A stretch of DNA of 64,000 nt, taken from assembly GCF_000471905.2 (NCBI RefSeq), contig NW_006499563.1, positions 1,995,497-2,059,496 on the forward strand, given 5' to 3'. This document shows, one piece after another, positions 22,998-34,008 of this stretch (the first letter of the stretch is position 1; every line of letters starts with the position of its first letter). The DNA is from Amborella trichopoda (Eukaryota; Streptophyta; Magnoliopsida; Amborellales; Amborellaceae). A model generated the notes under the pieces. The model made no database searches, was not told the DNA's origin, and saw nothing but the letters and a program-made list of their open reading frames with translations. The translations under genes and the position numbers were made by a program.

Positions 22998-25900
22998 ATG
23001 GCACCTGGGTTGTTCAACCCCGTTCATCCGAATCGGGGACTTCCTTATCCCCGCACTCATGACTGTCCCAGGGAAGCGAACTACTCAAGCTTCCTTCCCT
23101 ACTCTCCTTCTGAGCTGCGACTCATAGTCTGGCTCTCAAGTTATTGCCTAGGTTAGTGCAAGAAGGGACTTGAAAGTCCCTGACTCCCTTCTTCCTCGCC
23201 CTGGTGGACCCTCCATCGAGGCCCCTTGCATCGGTGGCACGTCTGCCACCGCACACAGCACGCGCCATGCTACTAGCAAGTCTCTTGTCGGTCATATTGC
23301 TGGGGCACGTCGGAAGGTTGCCCTAACCACTTTCACTGGAGGCAAGCAAGTTGTCATCGCTCTTGAGGTACGCCGCAAGGCAACCCCTTATAATCTTTCA
23401 CCTCTCCGAACCTTTAAACTTAAAGGCTCGACACACCAAGGAGAAGACCTTGCAGCCTCCACCTCTTGCACACACCCAAGAGCTCATGGTCCATCCACTC
23501 AACCCACACCTCGAGGCAACCCTCACGTTGCCTTGAGCTCGCATCAAGGGCTAGGCCTTCTTGGGATGAACTCTGCGTACGTCATGCATTCGCTTTCTAG
23601 AGCTCAGGGTGCTAGCTCTATGCCATCTCGAGCACATGAGGGTCGACTGCTTCCTCTTCCCTTCTAACGCACAAGTCATCACTCGGTGAGAGATGAACTT
23701 CCGCCTCGTCCCTAACAAACAGAAGCTTGTGGGTCTTGATAGCCCAAGGGGAAACCAATTGATCGATCTCGGGTTGACCCTCAAGTCACCCAAATGGCAA
23801 ACCCTAAAGGTGCACAGGCACCGCTATCGCAGTTTCCTCCTCGGTCCAGACTCAGGCAGAGTCGTGAATAAGCTACTTCCTCTGTCGCTCGCCCGACACC
23901 GGTCAATCATCTTGAGCCTTGGTACTCAAAGGTCTTCCCTAAGAGTATCATCTTAAGCCCACCTCATGTCAATCGTGAACATGGGCCCTACAAAGGCACT
24001 CGGGGCAGCGGCTTGATGTCAGACAGAGGATTTCAGCCTCAAAGGCAGAAGCCCAGGCTGCCTTCTATCCTAGGACCCCACTCCTTGCTCCAACTCATAG
24101 ACACGGCCCTTGCATGTTCAAAGAAGGTAGGCCAGTCCAGGTCTCAGGCTCAATTATGGAATAAGATCCACAATCGTCTCAAAGTTAAGTAGAAGAGAGG
24201 TCTTCGGATCCTGACCAAAGGAGCCTCCAAGGTAGTCAAGGTCACCACCCTCGATGACCTCCATCATCGTAATCCCTTTTTCCCTCTTCAAACTCCAGAA
24301 CCTAATTGAGTTCAGGAGTATTGCTGGATCGTCACTACCCAGAAGCCACGATCTCAAGACTATCGAGAACTAGTCCTCACAAGATTGGCATACAAAGCTC
24401 GAATCCAGTCGGGGCAAGTTGAGCCCCTGCAGACTGACTTTCCACCCATGACTCGCCTACCTCGGCAGTCCGCTCCTCCCCCTGGCTCTGACCTCCCAGA
24501 CGAGATGGTCAGTGTCATGGTGATTAATGACTCGGACGAAGCCCAGGAAGACAAAATGACCAGGTTGGAGGTAATGATGCAATCCATCCTTGGAAAGTTG
24601 GAATGCCTAAAAGTCTCCAGGCCCACTTCCTCTCACCATGAGACCAATTCCTTGATCGATGAGGACACAGCTCCTAGGCAAACTCCCCCATCGACCTCCC
24701 AAGAAAGTTATGCCTCCCCTAGGGTCTCTCAAACCGACATAGATGCTATGGTGGCCCATAGCCTCAAGAACAAGGTCCCAGGCATGCAAGGACACTGCTC
24801 TACTAGAAGCTATACCCTTCGTACATTGACCAAGTACCCTTCCCTCCGAACTATCAAAAGGGGAAGCTTCCCCTATTCAACGGTACTACGTCTCTGCACC
24901 AGCATACTGCTCACTTTCAGGCGGCCTGTCGAGAGATGGCAACTGACAAACGACTCCTCCTCTTCCAGTTCGTCGAGACTCTTGAAGGGCCAGCCTTCCA
25001 GTGGTATGCTCAGCTGCCTCCCAACTCGGTACACATGTGGCAAGAGATGGAGCATTTGTTTTATCGATGCTTCTACGAAGTCCAGAGGAACATGGAGACC
25101 ATCGATGGAGAGAGTTAGTTGACAAGTTCATTACTCTATGGAGAGAGTTAGCAACCTTCCACACCACTCCCATGACTAAGAAGGAAGCGGTTCAGACCTG
25201 CATACGGAACATGCTTCCTGAGATCGCCATGCATGTCAAGGCATCCAATCCACCCTCCATGTCAGAGCTCATCTCTAAGGTAGTTTGTATTGAGGGCTTG
25301 TTCGAGCACCATGGCAGCCCTCGTCAGCAACCCTTCAGCTCAAACTCCCACTCCAACAGTCGGGGCAACTCAAAAGCAGTGATCAGCCCGAGCATCACCG
25401 TGACTTATATTAAGAGCCCGACTCCTCAAACCCTGGACCTCTCCAAGGCACAGACACCTCAAGCCCATGGCAAGCAGCTATCCTACAATCTGGTCCCACC
25501 TCCTAAAAATTCTTAACGAAATGACTTATAGATCTAACACCAGAATAAATTTTACCCCTTCGACAATGAGTGGACGCCTGGACTGCTTCGACTACTGTTA
25601 GAACAAAGCGTGATCCAGCTGCCGGAGGCCAATACTGAAAAGTCGGCTGGGCAGGAGACAAATGAGAAGTATTGCATCTACCATAGGGGAGTAAGCCACC
25701 ATACTCATGACTGCTATAAACTCAACGACATTATCAAGGCCCTTATCATCAAGGATTAGATAAAGCTCAAAGAGTTGAAGAAAGCAATCGGGGCAACTGA
25801 GGCTTCTCACATAGTCACGATCCAAGAGGGTGATGAGGCACCAGCTATTCTCCGTGCATTTTTCTCCATAATGCTCGAAGAAGGACTCTTCATCCCCAAG

Positions 25901-26955
25901 CCGACAAGGCAACCCAAGTTCCTGCCCCTAGGAACCGAGAACCTCTGGTGCGCATATCACTAGATATGAGGTCATGACGTCAAAGAGTGCACCGGCTTCC
26001 ATAAGCTTCTAGCAAAGAATATGCAACAGTGTCAGGAAGTTCAAGGCTAGAGGACACCCTTAAGTCCCTCTTCTGTTTGTGCAAGAAGACCTCTCGATGC
26101 CAGCTCAGGGAAAAGCGGGATCAAACCCTTTGCAGGCCTCTTTGAGGCGACGCTCCAACAGGAACTCGTCACTACCAAGCCCACCAAGCAGCCTAAGCGG
26201 CTTGCCCAGGGCACGAAAAAACTATGGTTCCCTTATCACCAAGTTATGGGTCACGAGCTAAATGAGTGCTTGGGATTTGAAGCTATAGTCCAGCAAGGCC
26301 ACATCGTTTGTGCCATCCTCGGGGAACACTTTCAAGCCATCACTCCTGTTCAAGAGAAGGCCACTCTACAAGCCCTTCATGAGCGTGCACTGAGCCCTTC
26401 GAAACCCTCGACCTCTCAACCCTGGGAAGTCTACCATGGGCGAAGTAGGCTCAAATCCCTAAAGCGTGAAGCGGTCCATCAAGCTGTGACTACTCACCAT
26501 CTAGAGAGTGCGGTCCAAACACCCCCTCGGGCATCCAAAAGGAGACGCGAGCTCCTAGATCAGCCTGCCAAAGGACTCATCTTCCTTAGCCTCCAGTTGA
26601 GGAAGAATTTCTCAGGCCTCTGCCCCCACTTCCGACCTTGCAGGACTTCATCAATGACACAGCTCGCCTCGTCCTTTCGTCTAATCAGGCGGACATCCCC
26701 GAGCAGCCAGCAGCTTGGGATTCCTCCAATATGGGTGATGAGGCTAAAAGCACCCCACAATGGTCAAAGCCAGGGCAAGACCTAAAATACCACCTGCACA
26801 CGTCCAATTTCGGCAACGACGTAAACAGATGTCATGAACGTTCTAACTTTTCTTCTCCCTCCTCTTCTATTTTCTCTACAGGTGCAACTCAACGGTGCCC
26901 AAACTTCGACACTCTAAATAGAGAGTTCGGAGGCAACAGCGTCACCCAGCCATAG
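22998..26955 (+). pseudogene. A gag
   Basis: Gag structural protein that packages element RNA; frames are broken by stops and shifts. Start ATG at 22998 (MAPGLFNPVHPN), aligned with D and F. Recognisable in order: a Ser/Pro/Arg-rich region with KSLVGHIA near 23278; WYSKVFPKSIIL near 23925; SSHHETNSL near 24630; the retrotransposon Gag domain 24870-25310 with LEGPAFQWYAQLPP, then FITLWREL and KKEAVQTC. Then three zinc-knuckle-like modules: CIYHRGVSHHTHDC near 25677, CAYH-x-x-x-GHDVKEC near 25950 (with stops), and a third near 26230 where the first Cys has become Phe (WFPYHQVMGHELNEC). Frameshifts near 25120 and 26040. The end is Ser-rich with TTTTCTCTACAG|GTGCAAC near 26870. The order matches D, giving good confidence in identity. 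Confidence 0.8.
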
Positions 26956-27114
26956 CAAGAGCGCCTCAAAGAGATGCTGGCTCAGGAAGTTGGATTTTCG
27001 ACATTTGCCGACGCCCTGTCAACCCAAGCAAAGACCAAGTCATCTTCAGACTCCTGTTCCAAAGAGACCTTCCACATGGCACAGATCTTGGAAGTACCAG
27101 CTAGCATGAGTTAA

Positions 27115-28281
27115 ATGGGTCTAAGATCAGGAAAGAAGCTACAGCCCACACCTCAAAGGCTCAAGGTTGTCAGACTTCTTGATCCTTCACTTTTCCGAAA
27201 GCCTAAACCTCAGACTTCTACACCCCTAATACAAGTCCCTATCACTTCCCCGTCAACCCAGACAGCACTGGCTGAGAAACAAAGTCCGCAAGTGTCACAA
27301 GCCAAAACCCAACCAAAGCCTGTTCCTAAGCCTACCCTATCACCTACACCAATGGCTGGATTAGGAACACAAAAGACTAATAAGGATAAAGTGAAGTATG
27401 ACGTAATTAGGTACTTGAGAAAGCTTCCAGCCCTTCTAAGTATCTATGATGCCCTCCTGCTATCTAAAGATTATCGTATGGCCCTGGTGCAAACTCTTTC
27501 TAACCCAGAGGTATACGAGACCGAAGTCGAGCCCATAAGTGAGTGCTTGGCAATCTCTTTTTCTAAAGACGACCTTCAATTGGGAGGTAAATTCCACAAT
27601 CGTCCCCTCTTTGTGAATGGTGAACTCCATGCCTGCCCTACCAATCGGATCTTGCTAGATGGGGGGTCAGCAGTTAACGTGATCTTAAGAAGGATCCTCA
27701 TCCGATTGGGATTAGGGTCTGACGACCTCACTCCTGCCCACATCACTGTGCAAGGTTTCAACCAATCAGGAGAGAAGCCAACCGGCACAATGCGCCTTCA
27801 TCTCAAGATCGATGACCTCAATGATTACGCTCAGTTCCACGTAATCGACACCGATACCTCTTACAATGTCCTGCTTGGTCGTCCTTGGCTTCACGATAAG
27901 GTGGTGGTTCCTTCCACGCTCCACCAATGCTTCAAATACAGCCGAGATGGGAGTCAGCACACAGTCTATGCTAATAAAAGATTGATCTCTAGAGCTAAGA
28001 CTCACTATGCAGACGCCAAGTACTATTTCACATATCTTCTATATTCAAAAAAATCAAAAGATGACGATTGGAAGCCTGTGAGAGAGATGGGACCCTCGTC
28101 CCATGATGACGTTGAAGACTTGGGGCGGATGATCACATACATGTTCAAAAAAGAGGAAAGACAGGGCAAGATCCTCCATTTGACTCCGATCCACCCCAAT
28201 ATACCTTGCCACCTCTCCGAGGTCATCGTATCCACCCTTGAAAACAAATCTTCCCCCTCTACTTCTAACTCACCAGAATAA
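27115..28281 (+). CDS. A protease region of Gag-Pro (open frame, 388 aa)
   Basis: Retropepsin-type aspartic protease that would cleave the polyprotein. ATG at 27115 follows a TAA, and begins MGLRSGKKLQPTPQ, as often seen ahead of Tat proteases. Pro/Thr/Gln-rich spacer to residue ~88; KVKYDVIRYLRKLP at ~92; active site LLDGGSAVN at ~180-188 (D-G-G-S in place of the common D-T/S-G); VQGFNQSGEKP; flap and C-terminal LLGRPWLHD at ~253-261; then LHQCFKYSR. The frame runs open to TAA at 28279-28281, and the same frame continues to 28614 and beyond, so the original protein was longer. It is the only undamaged coding stretch over 1 kb in the window. Without RT it could act only within a trans-complemented element. 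Confidence 0.8.
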   Translation: MGLRSGKKLQPTPQRLKVVRLLDPSLFRKPKPQTSTPLIQVPITSPSTQTALAEKQSPQVSQAKTQPKPVPKPTLSPTPMAGLGTQKTNKDKVKYDVIRYLRKLPALLSIYDALLLSKDYRMALVQTLSNPEVYETEVEPISECLAISFSKDDLQLGGKFHNRPLFVNGELHACPTNRILLDGGSAVNVILRRILIRLGLGSDDLTPAHITVQGFNQSGEKPTGTMRLHLKIDDLNDYAQFHVIDTDTSYNVLLGRPWLHDKVVVPSTLHQCFKYSRDGSQHTVYANKRLISRAKTHYADAKYYFTYLLYSKKSKDDDWKPVREMGPSSHDDVEDLGRMITYMFKKEERQGKILHLTPIHPNIPCHLSEVIVSTLENKSSPSTSNSPE

Positions 28282-28836
28282 AATGGCAAGCTAGAAGCAA
28301 CTCCCGAGCCTATGGAGGCCCTAGAGGTAGACCTTTCAGCAATGAGGGTCACCTATACACCAGACCAGCGAAAGGTCTTGCATGTCCCCATCGCTCTTCT
28401 AGAAGCAGAACTGGCATACCAACCACCAAGGAAGGTGCTCCAAGTTCCATCCTCCTTGAGCAAGGGCATCATCAGCAGTCTAAAGAAGGTCTTACGCTTC
28501 TCAGGGGTTGTCGAAGAAGTACAAGCAGACAAGAGTCGTCCCTCTGGCTCTCAGGATCAAGACCCCATGACAGAGCTAAGAAACGAGGTTCGTAACCTCC
28601 AGAATCAATTGTAGGTCATCCGCATCGCTTCAAAGCACTTAAAGGGGTTTGTCCCTGAGACTAAGACCTATGATGAGCTCAAAACCAATGTACCTCAAAT
28701 CGAAGCTAAAGCTGCCCTTGACTGGAGCATTTACATCGAACAGGCTCACCAAATCATGAGAATCATGAACTATGAGCCCCTCTCCGATCAAACACTAAGG
28801 GGTGAGGAAGCAATTGTTCCCCCCATTCGAGGTCAT
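28282..28836 (+). pseudogene. A post-protease linker of Gag-Pol
   Basis: In-frame continuation after the TAA. It contains two repeats of the K-V-L-x-V-P motif (RKVLHVPIAL, RKVLQVPSSL) near 28370 and 28431, then a short heptad-like LRNEVRNLQNQL before a TAG at 28612-28614, then KHLKGFVPETKTYDELK and AIVPPIRGH. In Tat elements RT would follow, but the sequence passes straight to the antisense gene's 3' tail. Confidence 0.6.
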
Positions 28837-29052
28837 TGAAGCCACAGCAAGTTGCCACAAGACGAAGTAAGGAGTGGGCTATTCTTACTCATCTCAAACT
28901 ATGAAAGGGCAGAAGTAATAAGATAGAAAGAAAAGCGAAAAGAATTGTTTCATTTACAAATCAAGATGGCATTACAAGCCTCTTTCTTTTACAATGAGAA
29001 GAACTAAAAAAAAAAGAAAAAAGAAAAAGGCGTCATCAAAATCGATCGATTA
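28837..29052. other. Convergent gap with antisense 3' tail in A
   Basis: Non-coding, A/T-rich. On the minus strand AATGAA at 28949-28954 sits where F and D have AATAAA. It marks the junction where pol is missing. Confidence 0.5.
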
Positions 29053-32000
29053 CTAGATCTTTCCCATGTATGTTGCAGCCGATGTCTTTGCCCGCTCAAT
29101 CTCATTCTTCAGCTCTACCACCAGCCCCTCCTCATGCTTCATCAGGGGGGTCACTTCTTCCAAGGAATATTCGAGGGCTAAAGCATTATCAACAAGCACC
29201 TTGTCCTTCGCTTCCCAATCCGCAGTCTCCTTTTTCAGCTTGTCAAGCTTCTTCGTCAGCTCTTATATCTTCGCCCTCAGAGCCATTACCTTGTGGTGGC
29301 CGGCCATGGGCTCCACAGCAAGTTCTGATCTCCATGAATCTACAGCATCCAGCTGCTGCGATTGAGTGTTTACTAATTCAATGTAGAGTAGAAGAGAAGA
29401 CTCCAAAGGGGGCAACTGTGAGCTTTCCAGTCGCTGCGCAGTTGCTTGTGGCAGGGCCTTCTCCCTCCATCCCTCCAGCTCGTTGGCGATGTTGTCAAAG
29501 TAAGGGAGCACTTCAGGCACACTCCCTATGGCGATACCCCTCAACTGTAATAGCATTGTTCCAAGATCTTTGAGAGGCAGCTCCTTCAGCTTCTAGAAAC
29601 CCGTTCGCAGCATCTCAAAGAAATCGCCCGATATCCCGCTGAAAGTGGGCTTGGGGAATATGTTAGGAGCAACCACCACATAAGAACTCTCAGTTGCCGC
29701 CAAGGCCTCAGGCTCCCCAGAATCAAGAGCAACCTCAGGCTGCTCTGATACCTCGGCAATGGCTCTCTCGCTCTGACCCTCTGTCATGGCCACGTAAAGC
29801 TCGACCCTTTCATGCCCAGGTACCGTAGCCTCGCCCTCTATAAGGACAACAACTGTAGTCGGGGCAAGATTGGACTCCTCGCTTGGAGCCTCTACCTCAG
29901 CCTCATGTTGCACCTCGGTAGCCTCCTCTCCTGAGGCAGTGATCTCCCTACGTCCTCTCTTCTGGATCACCATCTCCGCCTTGGCAGGTCCTACACCTTC
30001 TCCCTCTCCTTCTTCACCCTTGTCCCCCATGGTGATCACTTTAGCAACAGGCTCTCCCACGACGCCTGCCTCTTCTATAGTCAAGTGTGGCACCTCTAGG
30101 CCCTCCAAGCCTGACCCCTCAGATCGTCCTGCTTCTGCGCCCCCCACAAATGCATCACTTGAAGCAGCCATCTCTTACTGCTCGGATAACCCCTCTTCAG
30201 TCCATGCGGCTTCATCCTCTTCTATTATCACAAGCTCTACCAGAGTTCCCATTTTTTCGGTAGGCACGACAACCGTTAGATTCTCAGAGGCCCTCCCTAC
30301 CTCGTTAGTACCAGCCTCAACAAGGCTAGCCTCATCATCCTCATTTACCACAATCGGAGCTGAGCCTTCCCCTTCAATCGTGGATGTCGTTGCCCTATCA
30401 GAAGCGATTTCGATCAAGGCAGTAGGCCCTGAGGCGCCGACTTGAGCCTCTGAAGGGCCAGGAGAAAGTTCAGGAGAAGGAGAAGGCGAAGCCCCAAGAG
30501 CAGACGGCAACGCAGAAACGACAGGAGACACACAGTCCTCCGAAGAAGCTGAGGATGAGGAGCTGTCTTCTGGCTCAAGAACCACTAGAGTCTTACGCCC
30601 TTTACGCACTGAAGACTTGGTCACCTTCTTAGCTGAAGCACGAGGAGTCACTGGGGCAGTCCTATTCCTCTTCTTTCCTTTCGCCTGCTTGAGCACAGCA
30701 GCCTTCGAGGTGGTAGACTTGGGAGAACTGGCGGCTAACTTGCTATGAGTTCCGCTTCCTATCAGTTTATTCAAATCCTGGACAGGACGCCCTTCATGCC
30801 CCGAGACTTTGCGGTCTTCCTTCCATTTGAAAATGGCATAGAGGTTGTCAAAAATTGCTCTCCATCTTTTTCTCCATATTGAGAAACCGCAGTAAAGATT
30901 CGTCCACAGCAGCCTGGCGAGGCCGCCCGATCGTGTGTCAGTCATGAGGGAAGCCCAGGGTACAATTTTGGCCTAGGGGAGCGGTCCTAGCCATTTTTCA
31001 CTGCCTTGTGTCTTGGCTCCAACAGTTACCCTCCCCATTTTGAGGGTGTTTCACATCCCAATACCCCTTCTTCGTGATTCTCCACCAGCGCTCGTGGGCC
31101 TCGGTTGCCCATACCGTCCTGCCAAAATGGGGTAGCACATACTTATTGACCTTGGTGGTCTCCAAGCATGTGGCTTAGGCAATGTGAATGTGCCTCAAGA
31201 GCCAATCTCCCACGTCCTTCTTCCAACGGGCTGCCCTGTTATGCTGCTTCTCAAAGAATATGGAGAATGGGAAGCCCTGATCCAACCCATGTTGCTGAGC
31301 AAACGTATGTGGAAAGTAGCCCTCAAGCTTCGCACCATAGATAGTGCGATAGGAAAGAACCCTGCCTCTCACACTCAGCATAAACATCAATTCTTTTGGG
31401 CTGGTGAAATCACCATCTAGGTGGTGGCCCACCTCGTCCACATACACACGATCTATGAAACCTCCAACTGGGAATGCCACCAGGGTCATGCGGAGGTGGT
31501 CATTGAAGAACAAGTTACGTGTGTGGCCTGAGGGATGGAAGATTGCCCTTTGCCCGGCAATCTTCAGAAAAAATGGGCACATGGTGTCCTCTAGCTCTTT
31601 GGTTCTGAGGTATGTGTCCAGGAAGTAAGCTCCAAGCTAGCCATACACATAATGGACTAGGAAAGGAGTCTTGAAGTCTCTTGAGAAGGCCTTGCCATCT
31701 ACGATGCCATTACCTCCTTCATCCCCTTGATACTTCCTTCCCCTAGAAATGGCTCCCAAGCCATGATAAATACTACACAGAACGGGCTGTGCGAATGCGT
31801 ACGCCTTCCCTTGCGCCATGTCGCAGACCACATAAAAAGTGCTGGGATGAAAGACGTCTAATCCTCTTGGCAAGGAAAATTTACACAAAAAGAGTACCAA
31901 GTAAGCCGCCAGGTAGATGTGCTCATTCTTCTTTTGTAGCTCAAAAACAGGTGGGGTTTCCTTCCCCTCTTTTCTCGGCGATAGACCAGCTTCATCTGTA

Positions 32001-32777
32001 TAGTCGCCGAAGAAGAACGTTACCCATTTAGTGAAGGTGACTCGCCCATTTTTGGGCTCATCATAAAGTCGTTGATAGATCTCGAGTAATTCTCGAAGCC
32101 TAGCTGACGGGGCTTCTTTACCTACTTTCTCCCCGCAAAAAATGATTGAGTTTGGGGGAATGAACTCGTCGTACATAACGTCGAGGAGTGGCAGCCCACC
32201 AACAAAGTGCGGGTCCATCAGTGATATCCCTGCCTCCCCATGGCCAAGCAGCCATGTATTGCTAGCATGGCTCCAAGTTTCCAACAACACTTTGACCATG
32301 TTAGAGCAACAGTTGTAGTAGCCCTCCATGCACTAGGGCAGCCGCCAAAGAAGCCTATCTCAAGGTATTTCTGAAATGCCTCAACACCTTCATGGTCCAA
32401 GAGGAGTACCCCCTCAGGTACTGGTGCTCTCCTTGTACCTGCAATCCGGTAGAAGACCATTTCATACCTGGGGTTTCCACCATCTGCTTGCATAGAGTCG
32501 GCAAGCTTGCATTAGAGGCTATGTTTCGGTGCAGGCAATGCAAAAGGCCTACCCCTTCCTTTATACTCACATTCCCATCATTATCTTCCCTCATCACCAA
32601 CTGGATGGGGGCGCTCACAAAGGTGACGCTCAAGGGCCACCTTGGTTCACATAAGGCCTCGGTGAGCCAAATTGGCTCGTCTCTCACCAAGCTTTCGCTG
32701 ATGAATTCAGCAGTACCAAGCTCCCCTTCTCATGAGAGATTCCTCACATCTAGAATGGCACGTGAAGACTCAACCAT
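29053..32777 (-). pseudogene. A antisense gene: plant mobile domain protein
   Basis: Large gene opposite to gag-pro. ATG at 32777 (MVESSRAILDVRN). Domain order: plant mobile domain, about 32690-31180, with WLLGHGEAGISL, VMYDEFIPPN, HIYLAAYLVLFLCKFSLP, AQPVLCSIYHGLG and FLVHYVYGWLGA, diagnostic of the aminotransferase-like plant mobile domain family; a conserved WATEAHERWW stretch near 31110; a Lys/Ser-rich NLS-like segment (KGKKRNR, KKVTK, RKGRK) at ~30681-30585; an acidic Glu/Ser/Ala-rich linker 30570-29640; and a coiled-coil C-terminus 29590-29060. In-frame stops: TGA after NLS near 32730, TAA at 30175-30177, TAG at 29593-29595, TAA near 29273; frameshifts near 32570, 32340 and 31000. Plant mobile domain proteins of the MAIL1 type act in silencing and transcription control (family knowledge), so a role against host silencing is conceivable but unproven. 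The end is TAG at 29053-29055. Confidence 0.75.
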
Positions 32778-32793
32778 TAGACCAGAAGCTTCA

Positions 32794-33192
32794 CTGGCAA
32801 AGATGTTAGGCGGCCGCGAAGAGACTGCGCTCACAAAGGCATATCGTCGATTGGGCACTCAGGGTGTAATATTGTTAGGCTATCGTCGTCCCATAGCTAA
32901 GGTGGAAGACTATCGCCATCTGCCCACTGAGATGGTATCACCCTCTTTCAACCAAGACATGTTAATACTTGTGCTCTAGTTGTCAAGCACACGCCGCACA
33001 TTCATTCCTCGAAATACGGACATGCCACCTGACACTTGCGGCATGGCCTGTCACCATGCGTGCGGAGGGCGACCATTCCCCGTCCGACGACCCTTCGTCT
33101 CTCGACTGTTACGGTCCTACAACCCTTCGGGTTTCCACCGACGTTCCCCCTCTTCATCGGGAACTCGCTTCTGTTCACCGGAAAGCCCTTAC
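32794..33192 (-). other. Candidate 5'-UTR intron of the A antisense gene
   Basis: The donor CAG|GTAAGG has its G at 33192. The acceptor ATCTTTGCCAG ends at 32794, with a branch-point-like CCTAAC 16 bases upstream. It would leave the ATG at 32777 shortly after the junction. Proposed by analogy with the F antisense gene; no transcript evidence. Confidence 0.4.
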
Positions 33193-33705
33193 CTGCCTTC
33201 TTCTCGCTACCAGAGCTGGCAGAAAACCACCGGAATCTCCAAAACGATTCCTTGAGACCCTGCGGATCTCCCTTTTCCTTGCTTCTGCACTTCAAAAATT
33301 CGCCACAAGCTCACCGAAATTCTACTGAGTTCCCAGTGAGCCCACAGCTGTTCCTCCTTCTTCTCCTCCAATAGCTAGAGGACCGACAGAGCCCTCTGAA
33401 CTTCTCTGCAACCTTCTGTCAACCGCGGAACCACCGAAGGAGCACTCAACTCCCGACAGAAGCACCACTGCAAAATCTCGCTAAGGCTCCGAGAAACCCC
33501 GCTCCTTCCTTAGAAAGTCTTGACACTCCTAGGCAATGTTCGCAATCACTTTGTGAGGACTTGCAACCCCCTGAAGCTCACCAAAAAATTTCCTTACAGC
33601 CTGCGTCTGCAAGTTCTAGCAGGGAAATCTCTTGTCGAAAATCCCTTCCCGAAAGCTCTATCTCTCTCTCTCTCTAAAAATCTCTTCTACAATTTTACCC
33701 TTCGT
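33193..33705 (-). other. A antisense leader (5' UTR)
   Basis: No long frame on the minus strand. AG-rich near 33670 (GAGAGAGAGAGATAG). D carries a related leader at 62950-63245. The start is inferred about 30 bases after the TATA box. Confidence 0.4.
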
Positions 33706-33731
33706 TAAAACAGTAAAAAGGGGTTTTTCCC

Positions 33732-33739
33732 CTTTTATA
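33732..33739 (-). promoter_or_regulatory. TATA box of the A antisense gene
   Basis: TATAAAAG within a GTATAAAAGGGGAAAAACCCC context on the minus strand, about 540 bases upstream of the candidate donor. Conserved in position with F (10344) and D (63270, also followed by a G/A-rich AGAGGGAAAGACCC). Confidence 0.6.
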
Positions 33740-33852
33740 CTCAACAGTGCCGCAAACTGCCCTTGACAAAGCTGAAATGATGCTCCAGTCCCCAGCCTTT
33801 GACAGCAATAAGACCAGGCCAGGGCGGGTCAAGCCGGAGGCCCGAAAGAAGC

Positions 33853-34008
33853 TATCGTCACGCGCCTTCATCGAGGGCTATCACCATGTGCCTTCGTCAA
33901 GGGCAATCACCACACGCCTTGACCCAAAGACTATCACCGCATGCTTCATCAAAAATTCATCGTCGCACTCCTCGTCAAGGGCTACTGTTGCGCGCTTCAC
34001 TAAGGGAC
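33853..34008 (-). repeat. Six 26-bp tandem units upstream of the A antisense promoter
   Basis: Units start at 33853, 33879, 33905, 33931, 33957 and 33983 and carry variants of TATCACCACGCGCCTTCATC. They lie about 110-270 bases upstream of the minus-strand TATA box, a typical place for repeated regulatory sites. Confidence 0.7.

Noticed and set aside
29870..30445. 191-residue plus-strand Ser/Pro/Thr-rich frame
   Set aside because: Shadow of the acidic Ser-rich linker of the A antisense gene on the other strand.
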